Origin: an uncultured Cytophagaceae bacterium
Lineage (GTDB): Bacteria; Bacteroidota; Bacteroidia; Cytophagales; Spirosomataceae
Assembly (NCBI GenBank): GCA_903898715.1
Contig: CAIUGL010000085.1
Location: forward strand, 1 to 59,081
Reading direction: 5' to 3'
Length of the DNA: 59,081 nt
Shown here: positions 26,216 through 35,397 of the stretch, one piece after another
Numbering within the stretch: position 1 is the first letter of the stretch
Layout: the number at the start of each line of letters is the position of its first letter
The notes under the pieces: generated by a model
What the model saw: the letters and a program-made list of their open reading frames with translations, nothing else
The model's database searches: none
Told to the model about the DNA's origin: nothing
Position numbers and translations under genes: made by a program

Positions 26216-28577
26216 GACATGGAATTGGATTGGAGTTCAAATCTTGAAATTCAAAATTGCCATTTTAGCTACCTTGTTTTTGGCAACTATTTGGTTAGCC
26301 TATACTGCTAGTCAAATACAGCTTAGCTATGAATTAGCCAAAATTCTTCCGCAATCGAACGAACAATTTCAGTTATACGAATCATTCAAGAAGAAATATG
26401 GTGAGGATGGCAATGTGATGGTCATCGGATTGGAAAATCCAAATTTGTTTACACCAGCTGAGTTTGATGCATGGAATAGCTTGTTTACCGAAATCAAAAA
26501 AGAGGCAGGCATCAAGTCTATGTTGGCATTGTCCAATCTTCCCGAAGTCTATATAGACACAACAAGAAAAATCTTTAAAACAAGACCTCTGTATGCGGGA
26601 TCAGCAAATAGCTCGCAAGCAGCATTAGATACATTAAAATCCAAAATCAACAAATTACCGATTTATCGAAATTTCCTTTTCACTGAAGACCTCCGAGTTC
26701 ATTTGATGTTGATTACGCTTGATCAAAAGACCATCAACAATAAAAATAGAATTTCATTAGTTAAAAAAATCAAATCCCTTGGTGAAAACTATTCAGCTAA
26801 AACAAAAAATCAGCTGCACTATTCGGGAATGCCATTTATCCGCACGGAATATACGTCTCAGGTCACAAACGAATTAGTGCTGTTTCTGTTGTTAGCTATC
26901 GCAGTTACATCGCTCATTCTATATTACTTCTTCAGATCACTTAAAGTCGTCTTTTTTGCCCTGATTGTCATCTTGATTGGCATCATCGCTTCGCTAGCAA
27001 CAATTGTACTTTTTGGATTTAAAATCACGCTATTATCCGGACTAATTCCACCGCTTATTGTCGTTATTGGGGTTCCTAATGTCATATTTTTATTAAATAA
27101 GTACCATGAAACCTACGCAGAAACAAATAATAAGGAAGCGTCATTGCAAACGAGTGCAGCGACCGTGGGCCGTACGTTGTTTTTAGCGAACATTACTACT
27201 TCCATCGGATTTGGGGTTTTTGCGTTTACCGGTTCAGCCTTGCTCGTTGAATTTGGAATCGTAGCCTCCTTGAATGTCATGTTTACTTTCCTTTTATCCT
27301 TGCTATTAATACCTATATTTTTCAGCTATTTGGCCCCTCCCAAGCCAAAGGATTTAGCTCACTTTGAAAGTAAACGAATCAATAAATTTCTGACGCGCGT
27401 GGAGTTTTGGGTTTTTCAGCGACGCAAAATCATTTACAGTATCATCGGTTTTTTACTCATCATTTCAATGTATGGTCTTAGCAAAATTGAGGCGGTGGGT
27501 TATATTGTCGACGACTTACCTCGGGAAAACGCGATCTACACAGATTTGAAATTTATCGAAAAACATTTCAAAGGCGTCATGCCATTTGAAATATCAATCG
27601 ATGCCCATGAATCAGGCCGAGCACTTTCTCCTGAAATCTTATCCAAAATCAAACGTACCGAAAAAGTTGTGGGTCAATACACTGAATTTACACAAGGATT
27701 ATCTTTGTTGACAGCAACCAAATACCTCTACCAAGTATATCGCGGGGGTGATCCTAAATATTTCACATTACCAGGGATCGATGAACTTTCAAAATTAAAG
27801 GACTTTCAAGGCAGCTTAGCGGGTAAGCAAAACATGTTTGCTGGATTCTTAGACCAAGACAAACGTTTTACCCGAATTAGCTTTCAGATGGCTGATGTAG
27901 GCACCGTAAAGACTCAAAAAATATACGATGAATTACAGCCAAAAATTGACTCAATCTTTCGCACCGATAGTGAGTCAGGGGACATATTACCTGCTTCTGA
28001 TTCGCGTGTATACGATGCCAAAATCACAGGTAATTCAGTGATTTATGCATTTCAAACAACCTATTTGCAAACAAACCTGATTGAAAGTACGATTACAGCC
28101 ATCATACTTATTTGTATTCTGATGGCACTTTTGTTTCGGAGTTGGAAAATGGTGGTTATCTCCACCGTACCTTCTTTAATTCCATTGATTATTACCGCTG
28201 GATTAATGGGTTTCTTTCATATCGCATTGAAGCCAAGTACCATTTTGATATTCTCGATTGCATTCGGGATTTCGAGTGATGGCACCATTTACTTTTTAAC
28301 TCGGTACAAAGAAGAATGGCTAAAAAATTCAAATAACGTCGCTAAGGCAGTTCAGATAACGATACAAAAAACGGGTGTATCCATGTTTTACACAGCGATG
28401 ATTCTCTTTTTTGGATTTTTTATTTTTACGGCATCCACATTCAAGGGGACACAAGCATTAGGGATTCTTGTATCGATTACCTTGCTGATGGCCATGATTT
28501 GTAATTTAATTTTACTTCCTGCCTTCTTGATGGGCATGAATAAAAAAGAGACGAAGGATATAATCGATGAAATTTAA
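26208..28577 (+). CDS. RND/MMPL family exporter (HAE3-like)
   Basis: 789 residues with the two-fold RND layout: a first helix (residues 13-30), a periplasmic domain, helices 2-6 (about 220-370), a helix near 400-420, a second periplasmic domain and a final set of five helices (about 620-780). The helices after each loop resemble a sterol-sensing-like MMPL core (GVPNVIFLLNKYHE; FGISSDGTIYFLTRYKEE). No membrane-fusion or outer-membrane partner is adjacent, as in hopanoid- or lipid-moving HAE3 proteins. With ispD just upstream, an isoprenoid lipid is one guess at the cargo. One base overlaps the next gene. Confidence 0.82.
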   Translation: MNKTWNWIGVQILKFKIAILATLFLATIWLAYTASQIQLSYELAKILPQSNEQFQLYESFKKKYGEDGNVMVIGLENPNLFTPAEFDAWNSLFTEIKKEAGIKSMLALSNLPEVYIDTTRKIFKTRPLYAGSANSSQAALDTLKSKINKLPIYRNFLFTEDLRVHLMLITLDQKTINNKNRISLVKKIKSLGENYSAKTKNQLHYSGMPFIRTEYTSQVTNELVLFLLLAIAVTSLILYYFFRSLKVVFFALIVILIGIIASLATIVLFGFKITLLSGLIPPLIVVIGVPNVIFLLNKYHETYAETNNKEASLQTSAATVGRTLFLANITTSIGFGVFAFTGSALLVEFGIVASLNVMFTFLLSLLLIPIFFSYLAPPKPKDLAHFESKRINKFLTRVEFWVFQRRKIIYSIIGFLLIISMYGLSKIEAVGYIVDDLPRENAIYTDLKFIEKHFKGVMPFEISIDAHESGRALSPEILSKIKRTEKVVGQYTEFTQGLSLLTATKYLYQVYRGGDPKYFTLPGIDELSKLKDFQGSLAGKQNMFAGFLDQDKRFTRISFQMADVGTVKTQKIYDELQPKIDSIFRTDSESGDILPASDSRVYDAKITGNSVIYAFQTTYLQTNLIESTITAIILICILMALLFRSWKMVVISTVPSLIPLIITAGLMGFFHIALKPSTILIFSIAFGISSDGTIYFLTRYKEEWLKNSNNVAKAVQITIQKTGVSMFYTAMILFFGFFIFTASTFKGTQALGILVSITLLMAMICNLILLPAFLMGMNKKETKDIIDEI

Positions 28578-29758
28578 TGGAAAAACCCAGTTCGATTTAT
28601 ACCCTAAATTTTGCCCTACTTTGCCTTAGTAATTTCTTGTTTTCGGCAAGCTTTTCGATGATCATTCCCGAATTGCCCGATTATTTAGCTAGTCTCGGTG
28701 GAAAAGAATATATCGGATATACCATCGCATTGTTTACGTTGACAGCTGGAATAAGCCGACCGTTCTCCGGGAAACTTACGGATCATATCGGCCGAGTACC
28801 TGTCATGGCATTTGGGTCGTTGGTTTGCTTTCTTTGTGGGGGACTTTATCCAATCATTCATACGGTTCAAGGTTTTCTATTTTTGCGCTTTTTGCATGGC
28901 ATGTCCACAGGAACAAAACCAACAGCGACGGCCGCTTATGTGGCTGATATCATTCCAGAAAATCGTCGTGGAGAAGCACAAGGGGGACTAGGCATATTTA
29001 CAGCCACGGGTATGTCGATGGGCCCGGCCATTGGGAGTTACCTAGCGAGTGAAATAGGCCTGCGGGAAATGTTTTGGATTTCTTCACTGTTCGCACTCCT
29101 TTCCATATTGATTTTAATGCGGATGAAGGAAACGTTACCGAAATCAATGAAATCTAAATTTTCATTTAAACTATTTAAAATCGGTTGGAATGACGTTTTT
29201 GAACCGAGTATTGTTCCGGTATTTTGGATCATGCTCTTTGTTTCATTCTCATCTGGGGTTGTTGTCACCATTATGCCAGACGTCACCAAACTTATTGGTT
29301 GGCACAATAAAGGCCTCTATTTCACAATTTATACCATTGCATCCATTGTTGTCCGCATATTCTTTTCAAAAACATCAGATACATATGGCCGTATACCCGT
29401 TCTACTTTATTCTGTACTCGTATTAGCGGCTTCGATGTTCTTAATGGTCATGGTGCCAAGCCAGCTTACTGTAATATGTTCAGCGATCTTATTCGGTTTT
29501 GCTTGGGGATTCAATACGCCTACCCTAGCCGCATGGACGACAGATTTAGCCAACAAAAACCACATGGGTCGTGCCATGGCCACGATGTATATTGCCTTGG
29601 AATTGGGCATTGGCCTAGGAGCCATTTTTGCTGGACAAGTTTATCAAGGCATGACGAATAATATACCTTTACCGTTTCTAATGAGCGGAATTTTAGCTAT
29701 TATCGCCTTTCTTTTCTTATTGCGTTACCACCATAATTGGCAAAAAAATGACGTTTAG
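28577..29758 (+). CDS. major facilitator superfamily transporter
   Basis: 393 residues, 12 predicted helices, drug:H+ antiporter type. The helix 2-3 loop GKLTDHIGRVPVM is the MFS motif A, and SKTSDTYGRIPVLL repeats it in the second half, showing the usual internal duplication. The substrate cannot be told. Its ATG overlaps the last base of the exporter gene (TAATG), and a 61-residue gene overlaps its end, so it sits in a tight operon. Confidence 0.87.
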   Translation: MEKPSSIYTLNFALLCLSNFLFSASFSMIIPELPDYLASLGGKEYIGYTIALFTLTAGISRPFSGKLTDHIGRVPVMAFGSLVCFLCGGLYPIIHTVQGFLFLRFLHGMSTGTKPTATAAYVADIIPENRRGEAQGGLGIFTATGMSMGPAIGSYLASEIGLREMFWISSLFALLSILILMRMKETLPKSMKSKFSFKLFKIGWNDVFEPSIVPVFWIMLFVSFSSGVVVTIMPDVTKLIGWHNKGLYFTIYTIASIVVRIFFSKTSDTYGRIPVLLYSVLVLAASMFLMVMVPSQLTVICSAILFGFAWGFNTPTLAAWTTDLANKNHMGRAMATMYIALELGIGLGAIFAGQVYQGMTNNIPLPFLMSGILAIIAFLFLLRYHHNWQKNDV

Positions 29759-29933
29759 CGAATATTTGGTTTCAAAAAATATTAATGAGGTAAGCTTCGC
29801 TTCACAAGAAGCTCACACATATTCTACCTGGAAAAGTATGTTCGAACAAGTACATGCAGCTAGTTTTACGGAGCAAAAGAAATTCAAACTCAATCAAATT
29901 AGACGGAAGTTTTTATTGAAAACAGAAAAATAA
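29748..29933 (+). CDS. conserved-looking 61-residue protein
   Basis: Starts MTFSEYLVSKNINEVSF and is mainly helical with a basic end (KLNQIRRKFLLK) and the motif HAASFTEQKKF. It has no membrane segment. It overlaps the MFS gene by 11 bases in another frame and ends the queA operon. The pattern of a short acidic-then-basic helical protein behind a transporter fits small uncharacterised Bacteroidota proteins I have seen, but I cannot name a family. Function unknown. Confidence 0.65.
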   Translation: MTFSEYLVSKNINEVSFASQEAHTYSTWKSMFEQVHAASFTEQKKFKLNQIRRKFLLKTEK

Positions 29934-30040
29934 ACGTTTAAAAATGTTAATTTTTTTTAAAAACTTATAACTATTTGAATATTTAAGTGTTTACTTCATG
30001 ATCAGTTTACAAAGAATAGAACTTTGTATTCGAAAATAAG

Positions 30041-31672
30041 ATGAAGCAAATGCAAGCAATTGAATTAGAAAAGCTGTTTCCTGATGCAGCAAGTATCCCA
30101 AAAGAATTTGACCTAACAAGTCCCATTGAGCAACGCGAATACTTAGTTAATGGTGAAATGCGTCAATGGTCAGGGAAAACCCAAGATGTTTGGTCTCCTA
30201 TTTACATCAAAACCGATAAAGGTTTCGAACAAAAACGTATAGGATCGTATCCAATTACAGATGCGACTGATGCCATGGAAGTTTTATACGCTGGTGTTAA
30301 AGCCTATTCGAATGGCCGTGGAGAATGGCCGTCGATGTCGGTAAGTCAGCGCATCGAGTGTGTGGAGAAATTCACACAAAAGATGATTCAAAAACGCGAT
30401 GAAGTTGTCAAATTACTCATGTGGGAAATTGGCAAATCATTAGCCGATTCTCAAAAAGAATTTGATCGTACCGTTCAATACATTTATGACACCATTGGTG
30501 CATTAAAAGATATCGATCGTACATCATCTACTTTTTTAATTGAAGAAGGAATTATTGGTCAAGTAAGACGTTCGCCATTAGGTGTCGTTTTATGTATGGG
30601 ACCATTTAACTACCCATTGAATGAGACTTTCACAACGCTCATTCCCGCATTAATCATGGGTAATACGGTACTTTTCAAACCACCAAAACACGGTACTTTA
30701 TTACACTACCCATTATTGGAAGCATTCAAGGATTCCTTTCCAGCAGGTGTAATTAATACACTTTACGGACGTGGAAATTCCATCATTCCGCAATTAATGG
30801 AATCCGGAAAAATTGACGTGTTAACGTTAATTGGATCTTCGAAAGTTGCCGATAAGCTGAAGAAAATGCACCCGAAGGTTAACCGCCTGCGTGCCATATT
30901 AGGTTTGGATGCCAAAAATGCAGCGATTGTAACCGAAAGCGCGCAGTTGGACAATGCCATTAATGAATGTCTTTTAGGATCATTGTCATTTAATGGTCAA
31001 CGATGCACTGCGATCAAAATCATATTTGTTCACAAATCCCTGGCAGAAGCATTTAATAAAGGCCTTGCTGAAAAAATTGAAGCCTTAAAATTAGGCATGA
31101 TGTGGGAACCTGGTGTTCAAATTACACCCCTACCTGAACCTAATAAACCTGCCTATTTGAAGGAATTGATTGAAGATGCCAAATTACACGGTGCCACAGT
31201 GATCAATAAGCATGGTGGAGAAAACTTTAAGTCAATCTTCTTCCCTGCCCTATTATATCCAGTGAGCAATAAAATGAAGGTATGGCATGAAGAGCAATTT
31301 GGCCCAGTGGTACCTGTTGTTCCATTCGAAGATATTTCTACGCCAATCGATTACATACATGAGTCGTCGCATGGCCAACAAGTCGCTATCTTCGGTACAG
31401 ATGTAAATGAAATTTCTGCATTGATTGACGAAACGGTTAATCAAGTATCGCGTGTGAACATCAATGCACAATGTCAGCGTGGACCAGATTCATTCCCATT
31501 CACAGGTCGTAAAGATTCTGCAGAAGGAACCTTATCTGTTACAGCGGCCTTGCGTTCGTTCTCTATTCGTACCGTAGTGGCTACGAAAGCGAACCAACTG
31601 AATAAAGATATTGTCAATCAAATTGTTGAGAACCAACAATCGAACTTCTTATCGACACGCTTTATTTTGTAA
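30041..31672 (+). CDS. gapN: NADP-dependent glyceraldehyde-3-phosphate dehydrogenase (non-phosphorylating), ALDH family
   Basis: 543 residues. Oxidises glyceraldehyde 3-phosphate straight to 3-phosphoglycerate while making NADPH. The coenzyme region is CMGPFNYPLNETF and ALIMGNTVLFKPPK; the catalytic cysteine is C322 in FNGQRCTAIK. The motif that reads ELGGK in most aldehyde dehydrogenases reads LGLDAKN here, with D290 near the usual glutamate place. The N-terminal 60 residues are longer than in streptococcal GapN. ATG 30041 or the Met three codons later may be the start. Followed by a strong terminator. Confidence 0.83.
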   Translation: MKQMQAIELEKLFPDAASIPKEFDLTSPIEQREYLVNGEMRQWSGKTQDVWSPIYIKTDKGFEQKRIGSYPITDATDAMEVLYAGVKAYSNGRGEWPSMSVSQRIECVEKFTQKMIQKRDEVVKLLMWEIGKSLADSQKEFDRTVQYIYDTIGALKDIDRTSSTFLIEEGIIGQVRRSPLGVVLCMGPFNYPLNETFTTLIPALIMGNTVLFKPPKHGTLLHYPLLEAFKDSFPAGVINTLYGRGNSIIPQLMESGKIDVLTLIGSSKVADKLKKMHPKVNRLRAILGLDAKNAAIVTESAQLDNAINECLLGSLSFNGQRCTAIKIIFVHKSLAEAFNKGLAEKIEALKLGMMWEPGVQITPLPEPNKPAYLKELIEDAKLHGATVINKHGGENFKSIFFPALLYPVSNKMKVWHEEQFGPVVPVVPFEDISTPIDYIHESSHGQQVAIFGTDVNEISALIDETVNQVSRVNINAQCQRGPDSFPFTGRKDSAEGTLSVTAALRSFSIRTVVATKANQLNKDIVNQIVENQQSNFLSTRFIL

Positions 31673-31688
31673 GCATACCTGCTAAACA

Positions 31689-31720
31689 AAAAAAGCCCTT
31701 GAAAATTCAAGGGCTTTTTT
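31689..31720. terminator. bidirectional terminator between gapN and the ABC-F gene
   Basis: AAAAAAGCCCTTGAA pairs with TTCAAGGGCTTTTTT, 15 bp, with flanking A and T runs on both sides. Confidence 0.93.
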
Positions 31721-31721
31721 G

Positions 31722-33335
31722 TTATAAAGCAGCTCGCTGCGCTTTAACCGCAGGGTCAGTGATGAATTCATCGTATGTCATCAACTTATCTAAGTAAGAT
31801 TTCGCGCCTAATTCGATCACGCGATTAGCGACGGTATTGGTTAGTTGGTGATCATGACACGTAAATAACATCGTACCAGGAAACTCCACCATCCCATTAT
31901 TCAATGCGGTGATTGACTCTAGATCCAAGTGATTGGTAGGCTCATCGAATAAGAGCACATTGGCGCCTGACAACATCATACGCGAAAACATACAACGCTG
32001 CTTCTCACCTCCTGAAATAACTGTACATTTTTTCAATGCTTCTTCACCCGAAAATAACATACGTCCTAAAAACCCACGAATGAAACTCTCATCCTTTTCT
32101 ACGGAATATTGACGTAACCAATCCACTAAATTCATGGAATCATCCTTGAAGTAGTTGGCATTATCATTCGGCAAATACGTCTGCGTCGTCGTAACTCCCC
32201 ATTTGAACTCCCCAGATGTTGCTTTTCCTTCACCCATCAAAATATCAAAAAGTGCTGTAATGGCTAGCGAGTCTTTCGCTAAAAATGCCACTTTATCACC
32301 CTTATTGATCGTAAATGAAAGGTTTGTGAATAAAGGAACTCCTTCTTCCGTCGTAGCGGACAAATTCTCAACGCTTAGTAATTGATCCCCTGCTTCACGC
32401 TCCGGCTTAAAATTGATAAATGGATACTTACGAGACGAAGGTTTGATGTCCTCAACTTGTAATTTGTCCAACATTTTTTGACGCGAAGTCGCTTGTTTTG
32501 ATTTAGCGACATTGGCAGAGAAACGACGAATAAACTCCTCTAATTCCTTACGCTTTTCATCCGTCTTTTTATTCTGATCTGAACGCTGGCGTGCAGCTAA
32601 CTGAGAAGACTCATACCAAAACGTATAGGTACCTCCATACAGTTGAATTTTACCAAAATCTAAATCGGCAATATGTGTACACACATTATCTAGAAAATGA
32701 CGGTCGTGAGATACGACAATGACTGTATTTTTGAAATTTTGTAAGAACCCTTCTAACCATAAAATGGAATCAATATCCAAGTTGTTCGTAGGCTCATCCA
32801 ACAATAATATATCTGGGTTACCGAAAAGTGCTTGTGCTAAAAGTACTTTAACTTTTTCAGAACCATTTAAATCACGCAACAGCGTGTAGTGTAAATCTTC
32901 CTTAATCCCTAAACCACTTAATAAAGTCGCTGCTTCAGATTCTGCCTCCCATCCATTCAACTCTGCAAATTCAGCTTCTAAATCTGCCGCCTTATTACCA
33001 TCCTCCTCAGAGAAGTCCTCTTTCATGTAAATCGCATCCTTTTCAAGCATGAGGTCATACAATCGCTTGTTCCCCATGATCACCGTCTGCAACACTGGAG
33101 ACTCTTCGAATTCGAAATGATTTTGCTTTAAAATGGACATCCGCTCACCAGGATTCATACTGATGCTTCCCGTTTGTGATTCAATCTCACCTGAAAGAAT
33201 TTTCAAGAAAGTAGACTTTCCGGCTCCATTTGCCCCAATTAAACCGTAACAGTTCCCTTCTGTAAACTTGATATTTACTTCTTCAAATAAAACTCTTTTC
33301 CCAAAGCGCAGGGATACATTTGATACTGATAGCAT
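31722..33335 (-). CDS. ABC-F family ATPase (YbiT-like), second Walker A degenerate
   Basis: Soluble twin-cassette ATPase of the ribosome-associated ABC-F group. ATG 33335 gives 537 residues beginning MLSVSNVSLRFGKRVLF; an upstream in-frame ATG adds 12 unlikely residues. Cassette 1 is complete: GANGAGKSTF, LNGSEKVKVLLAQAL, LLLDEPTNNLD. The linker (about 235-320) is rich in Lys and Glu as expected of the P-site tRNA interaction motif. Cassette 2 keeps ISGGEKQRCMFSRMM and LLFDEPTNHLD, but the Walker A place (around 345-360) reads FLAKDSLAIT and lacks the Gly-Lys-Ser/Thr core. It faces gapN across a shared terminator. Confidence 0.9.
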   Translation of the reverse strand: MLSVSNVSLRFGKRVLFEEVNIKFTEGNCYGLIGANGAGKSTFLKILSGEIESQTGSISMNPGERMSILKQNHFEFEESPVLQTVIMGNKRLYDLMLEKDAIYMKEDFSEEDGNKAADLEAEFAELNGWEAESEAATLLSGLGIKEDLHYTLLRDLNGSEKVKVLLAQALFGNPDILLLDEPTNNLDIDSILWLEGFLQNFKNTVIVVSHDRHFLDNVCTHIADLDFGKIQLYGGTYTFWYESSQLAARQRSDQNKKTDEKRKELEEFIRRFSANVAKSKQATSRQKMLDKLQVEDIKPSSRKYPFINFKPEREAGDQLLSVENLSATTEEGVPLFTNLSFTINKGDKVAFLAKDSLAITALFDILMGEGKATSGEFKWGVTTTQTYLPNDNANYFKDDSMNLVDWLRQYSVEKDESFIRGFLGRMLFSGEEALKKCTVISGGEKQRCMFSRMMLSGANVLLFDEPTNHLDLESITALNNGMVEFPGTMLFTCHDHQLTNTVANRVIELGAKSYLDKLMTYDEFITDPAVKAQRAAL

Positions 33336-33436
33336 GAAAGAATGGATTAAATAGGGCGCAAAATTACTCAATTTGTGCCTAGAAAAAAAGGCTAAATCAT
33401 ATCAAAATTGCTATTTTTTTTGCAATTTCGGGCAAT

Positions 33437-34171
33437 TTGAAAAATCAACCAGTGAAAGGAAATACCATTCCCGTTCAAGCAAAAACTCCACTTTCGATTT
33501 CGATCCAACTCGAAAAAGCGGGTCTTCGATTTAAAATGGAGACACTTGAACAAATATTTCCATGGAACACTCCGGTGACTAAGCTAAAGAAATGGCTTTT
33601 AGACCAATCCATTCAAATAAGATTAATCCAACAAGTTTCTGTTGAGCTAACAACTGAATTATTCTTATTGATTCCACAGGAATTTGATTCCCCACTCTAT
33701 CGATTGGGATTCCTAGAAAAGGCTTTAGGAGAAAGTGTGCTGGATGGACATGAGGTACATGAACAACCGGCAGATTTTGCCCAAGCAAACCTCGTATATT
33801 TAATTCCGAGCGTTTGGAAAGACTTTTTAACCTTAACTTTCCCCACAGCAAATATTCAGTATACACACTTATTGGGGAATGAATTAGCCAAAACAAAAGC
33901 TTATATATACCCCCGGATTCAGCTACACATGTTTGAAAAATCGGCATTAGCCATTTTAATCCAACAAGGCAAATTAAATTTAGCGAATGTGTTCCCGTAT
34001 GAATCACCTACAGAATTGGCCTTTTATTTGCATTCAATTCGGGAAGCTTATTCACTTCAGTGGAATACGGAAACATTTCAAATAAAAGGGCCTGAGCGTA
34101 CGAATACTAAGCTGATTCAAGGTTTGATTGACCTACAAATACCACTAGAACCCATTTCACAACATGCGTAA
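33437..34171 (+). CDS. DUF3822 family protein
   Basis: 244 residues, soluble, alternating strands and helices in a form compatible with the actin-like ATPase fold described for DUF3822. No catalytic residues can be named. The start is TTG at 33437 (GTG 33451 is the alternative), since the first ATG, 99 bases downstream, would cut the first strands. It overlaps coaD by 8 bases, an arrangement I recall from other Bacteroidota. Function unknown. Confidence 0.75.
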   Translation: MKNQPVKGNTIPVQAKTPLSISIQLEKAGLRFKMETLEQIFPWNTPVTKLKKWLLDQSIQIRLIQQVSVELTTELFLLIPQEFDSPLYRLGFLEKALGESVLDGHEVHEQPADFAQANLVYLIPSVWKDFLTLTFPTANIQYTHLLGNELAKTKAYIYPRIQLHMFEKSALAILIQQGKLNLANVFPYESPTELAFYLHSIREAYSLQWNTETFQIKGPERTNTKLIQGLIDLQIPLEPISQHA

Positions 34172-34622
34172 AACAGCATTTTTTCCTGGCTCATTTGATC
34201 CTTTTACCAAAGGACATGAAGATATTGTCTTGCGAGCACTCACTTTATTTGATGAGGTTGTGATCGGTATTGGTCAAAATTCAAATAAGTCCCGCTATTT
34301 TTCATTAGATAAAATGAAACATTATATCGAGACAACGTTTAAAGACAAACCTGTTCGGGTGGTTACCTATCAAAACTTGACTGCGAATGTAGCGAAGGAA
34401 GTGGGCGCGAAATTCATCATCAGAGGACTTCGAAACACGACTGATTTCGAATATGAAAACTCCATTTCACAAGTGAATAGGCACATCAATCAGGAATTGG
34501 AAACGGTATTCTTGATTACATCACCTCACTTAGCGCCAATTAGCTCAACGATAATTCGTGATTTGCATCGTTATGGAAGCGAAATTGGGGAATATTTACC
34601 TTATACTTTGGACGGAATCTGA
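34164..34622 (+). CDS. coaD: pantetheine-phosphate adenylyltransferase
   Basis: Fourth step of coenzyme A synthesis, adenylating 4'-phosphopantetheine. 152 residues. The nucleotidyltransferase motif is in GSFDPFTKGHEDIV, RGLRNTTDFEYE binds substrate, and ISSTIIRDL closes the ATP site. It overlaps the DUF3822 gene upstream and the end of the convergent Nudix gene by 22 bases. Confidence 0.96.
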   Translation: MRKTAFFPGSFDPFTKGHEDIVLRALTLFDEVVIGIGQNSNKSRYFSLDKMKHYIETTFKDKPVRVVTYQNLTANVAKEVGAKFIIRGLRNTTDFEYENSISQVNRHINQELETVFLITSPHLAPISSTIIRDLHRYGSEIGEYLPYTLDGI

Positions 34623-35302
34623 GATTGATTCACAATGAATTGTTGGATTACATAGCGAATAGAACTGTAGGTATCTGAAACAGCTTTATTCATTTTAGCT
34701 TGGGAAATCCATTCCACGCGCTCAATATTCTCTTCTAGCTGGGGCTTTAACTTTCCAGACTGCTTGGATTCCATTACATACCATTTTGTTTTTTTCAAAA
34801 TGCGTTCATTTTTGAATGAATAGGTATGGTAGGTTGTACAGACTTTTGATTTTAGCTCCGCGACCACATTGCATTCCTCCAAAACTTCACGTACCGCCGC
34901 GTATTTGAATGACTCGTTTTTCTCAAGTTTTCCTTTAGGCAAATCCCATTTACCTAAGCGGTAGATCCAAAGAACATCATTTTGTGGATTAAGCACGACC
35001 CCTCCGGCTGCTTCAATAACTTGATAAAGTGAACAGATACGCTTTTTAAGTTCTTTTTTTTGATCCGTTAAAATATATAACGAATGAAAATCGAAAGGCT
35101 TGTCGGCATGCAACTCCGTAATAATTTTTTCCATTTGGTCTGGCCCCACGTTCAACAAGCAAGTATGCCCTTTGAAGTCTGCAATTTTAATCGGCTTCAA
35201 TCGTGCATCTAAAATCACGTCGTAATCTTCCATCGGAGGATACGAACTATTTTTTGACTTTTTGATTAATCGAATGGGACGATCGTTTATAAAAATGACC
35301 AT
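34601..35302 (-). CDS. Nudix hydrolase with an extra N-terminal domain
   Basis: 233 residues. The Nudix box lies at about 140-162, GKLEKNESFKYAAVREVLEE followed by CNV, so the glycine near its end is replaced by Asn. About 100 residues precede the Nudix fold and look like a small alpha/beta domain (VIFINDRPIRLIKK). It probably hydrolyses a nucleoside diphosphate derivative; the substrate cannot be told. The convergent overlap with coaD may have no functional meaning. Confidence 0.82.
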   Translation of the reverse strand: MVIFINDRPIRLIKKSKNSSYPPMEDYDVILDARLKPIKIADFKGHTCLLNVGPDQMEKIITELHADKPFDFHSLYILTDQKKELKKRICSLYQVIEAAGGVVLNPQNDVLWIYRLGKWDLPKGKLEKNESFKYAAVREVLEECNVVAELKSKVCTTYHTYSFKNERILKKTKWYVMESKQSGKLKPQLEENIERVEWISQAKMNKAVSDTYSSIRYVIQQFIVNQSQIPSKV

Positions 35303-35361
35303 GAATGGATATTAATTTTGGCAAAAATAGAATTAAATACTGATAAGATAATCTGAATACT

Positions 35362-35369
35362 TATTTTTG
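35362..35369 (+). promoter_or_regulatory. -7 box of pyrE
   Basis: TATTTTTG, an exact TAnnTTTG match 28 nt before ATG 35398. No clear TTTG at the -33 spacing. Confidence 0.45.
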
Positions 35370-35397
35370 TAAAATCAATTTCAGATCAAACTTAAGC

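Noticed and set aside
33336-33436. Regulatory RNA between the ABC-F and DUF3822 genes
   Set aside because: Only T-rich sequence and a weak -7-like box were seen; no stable hairpin was found.
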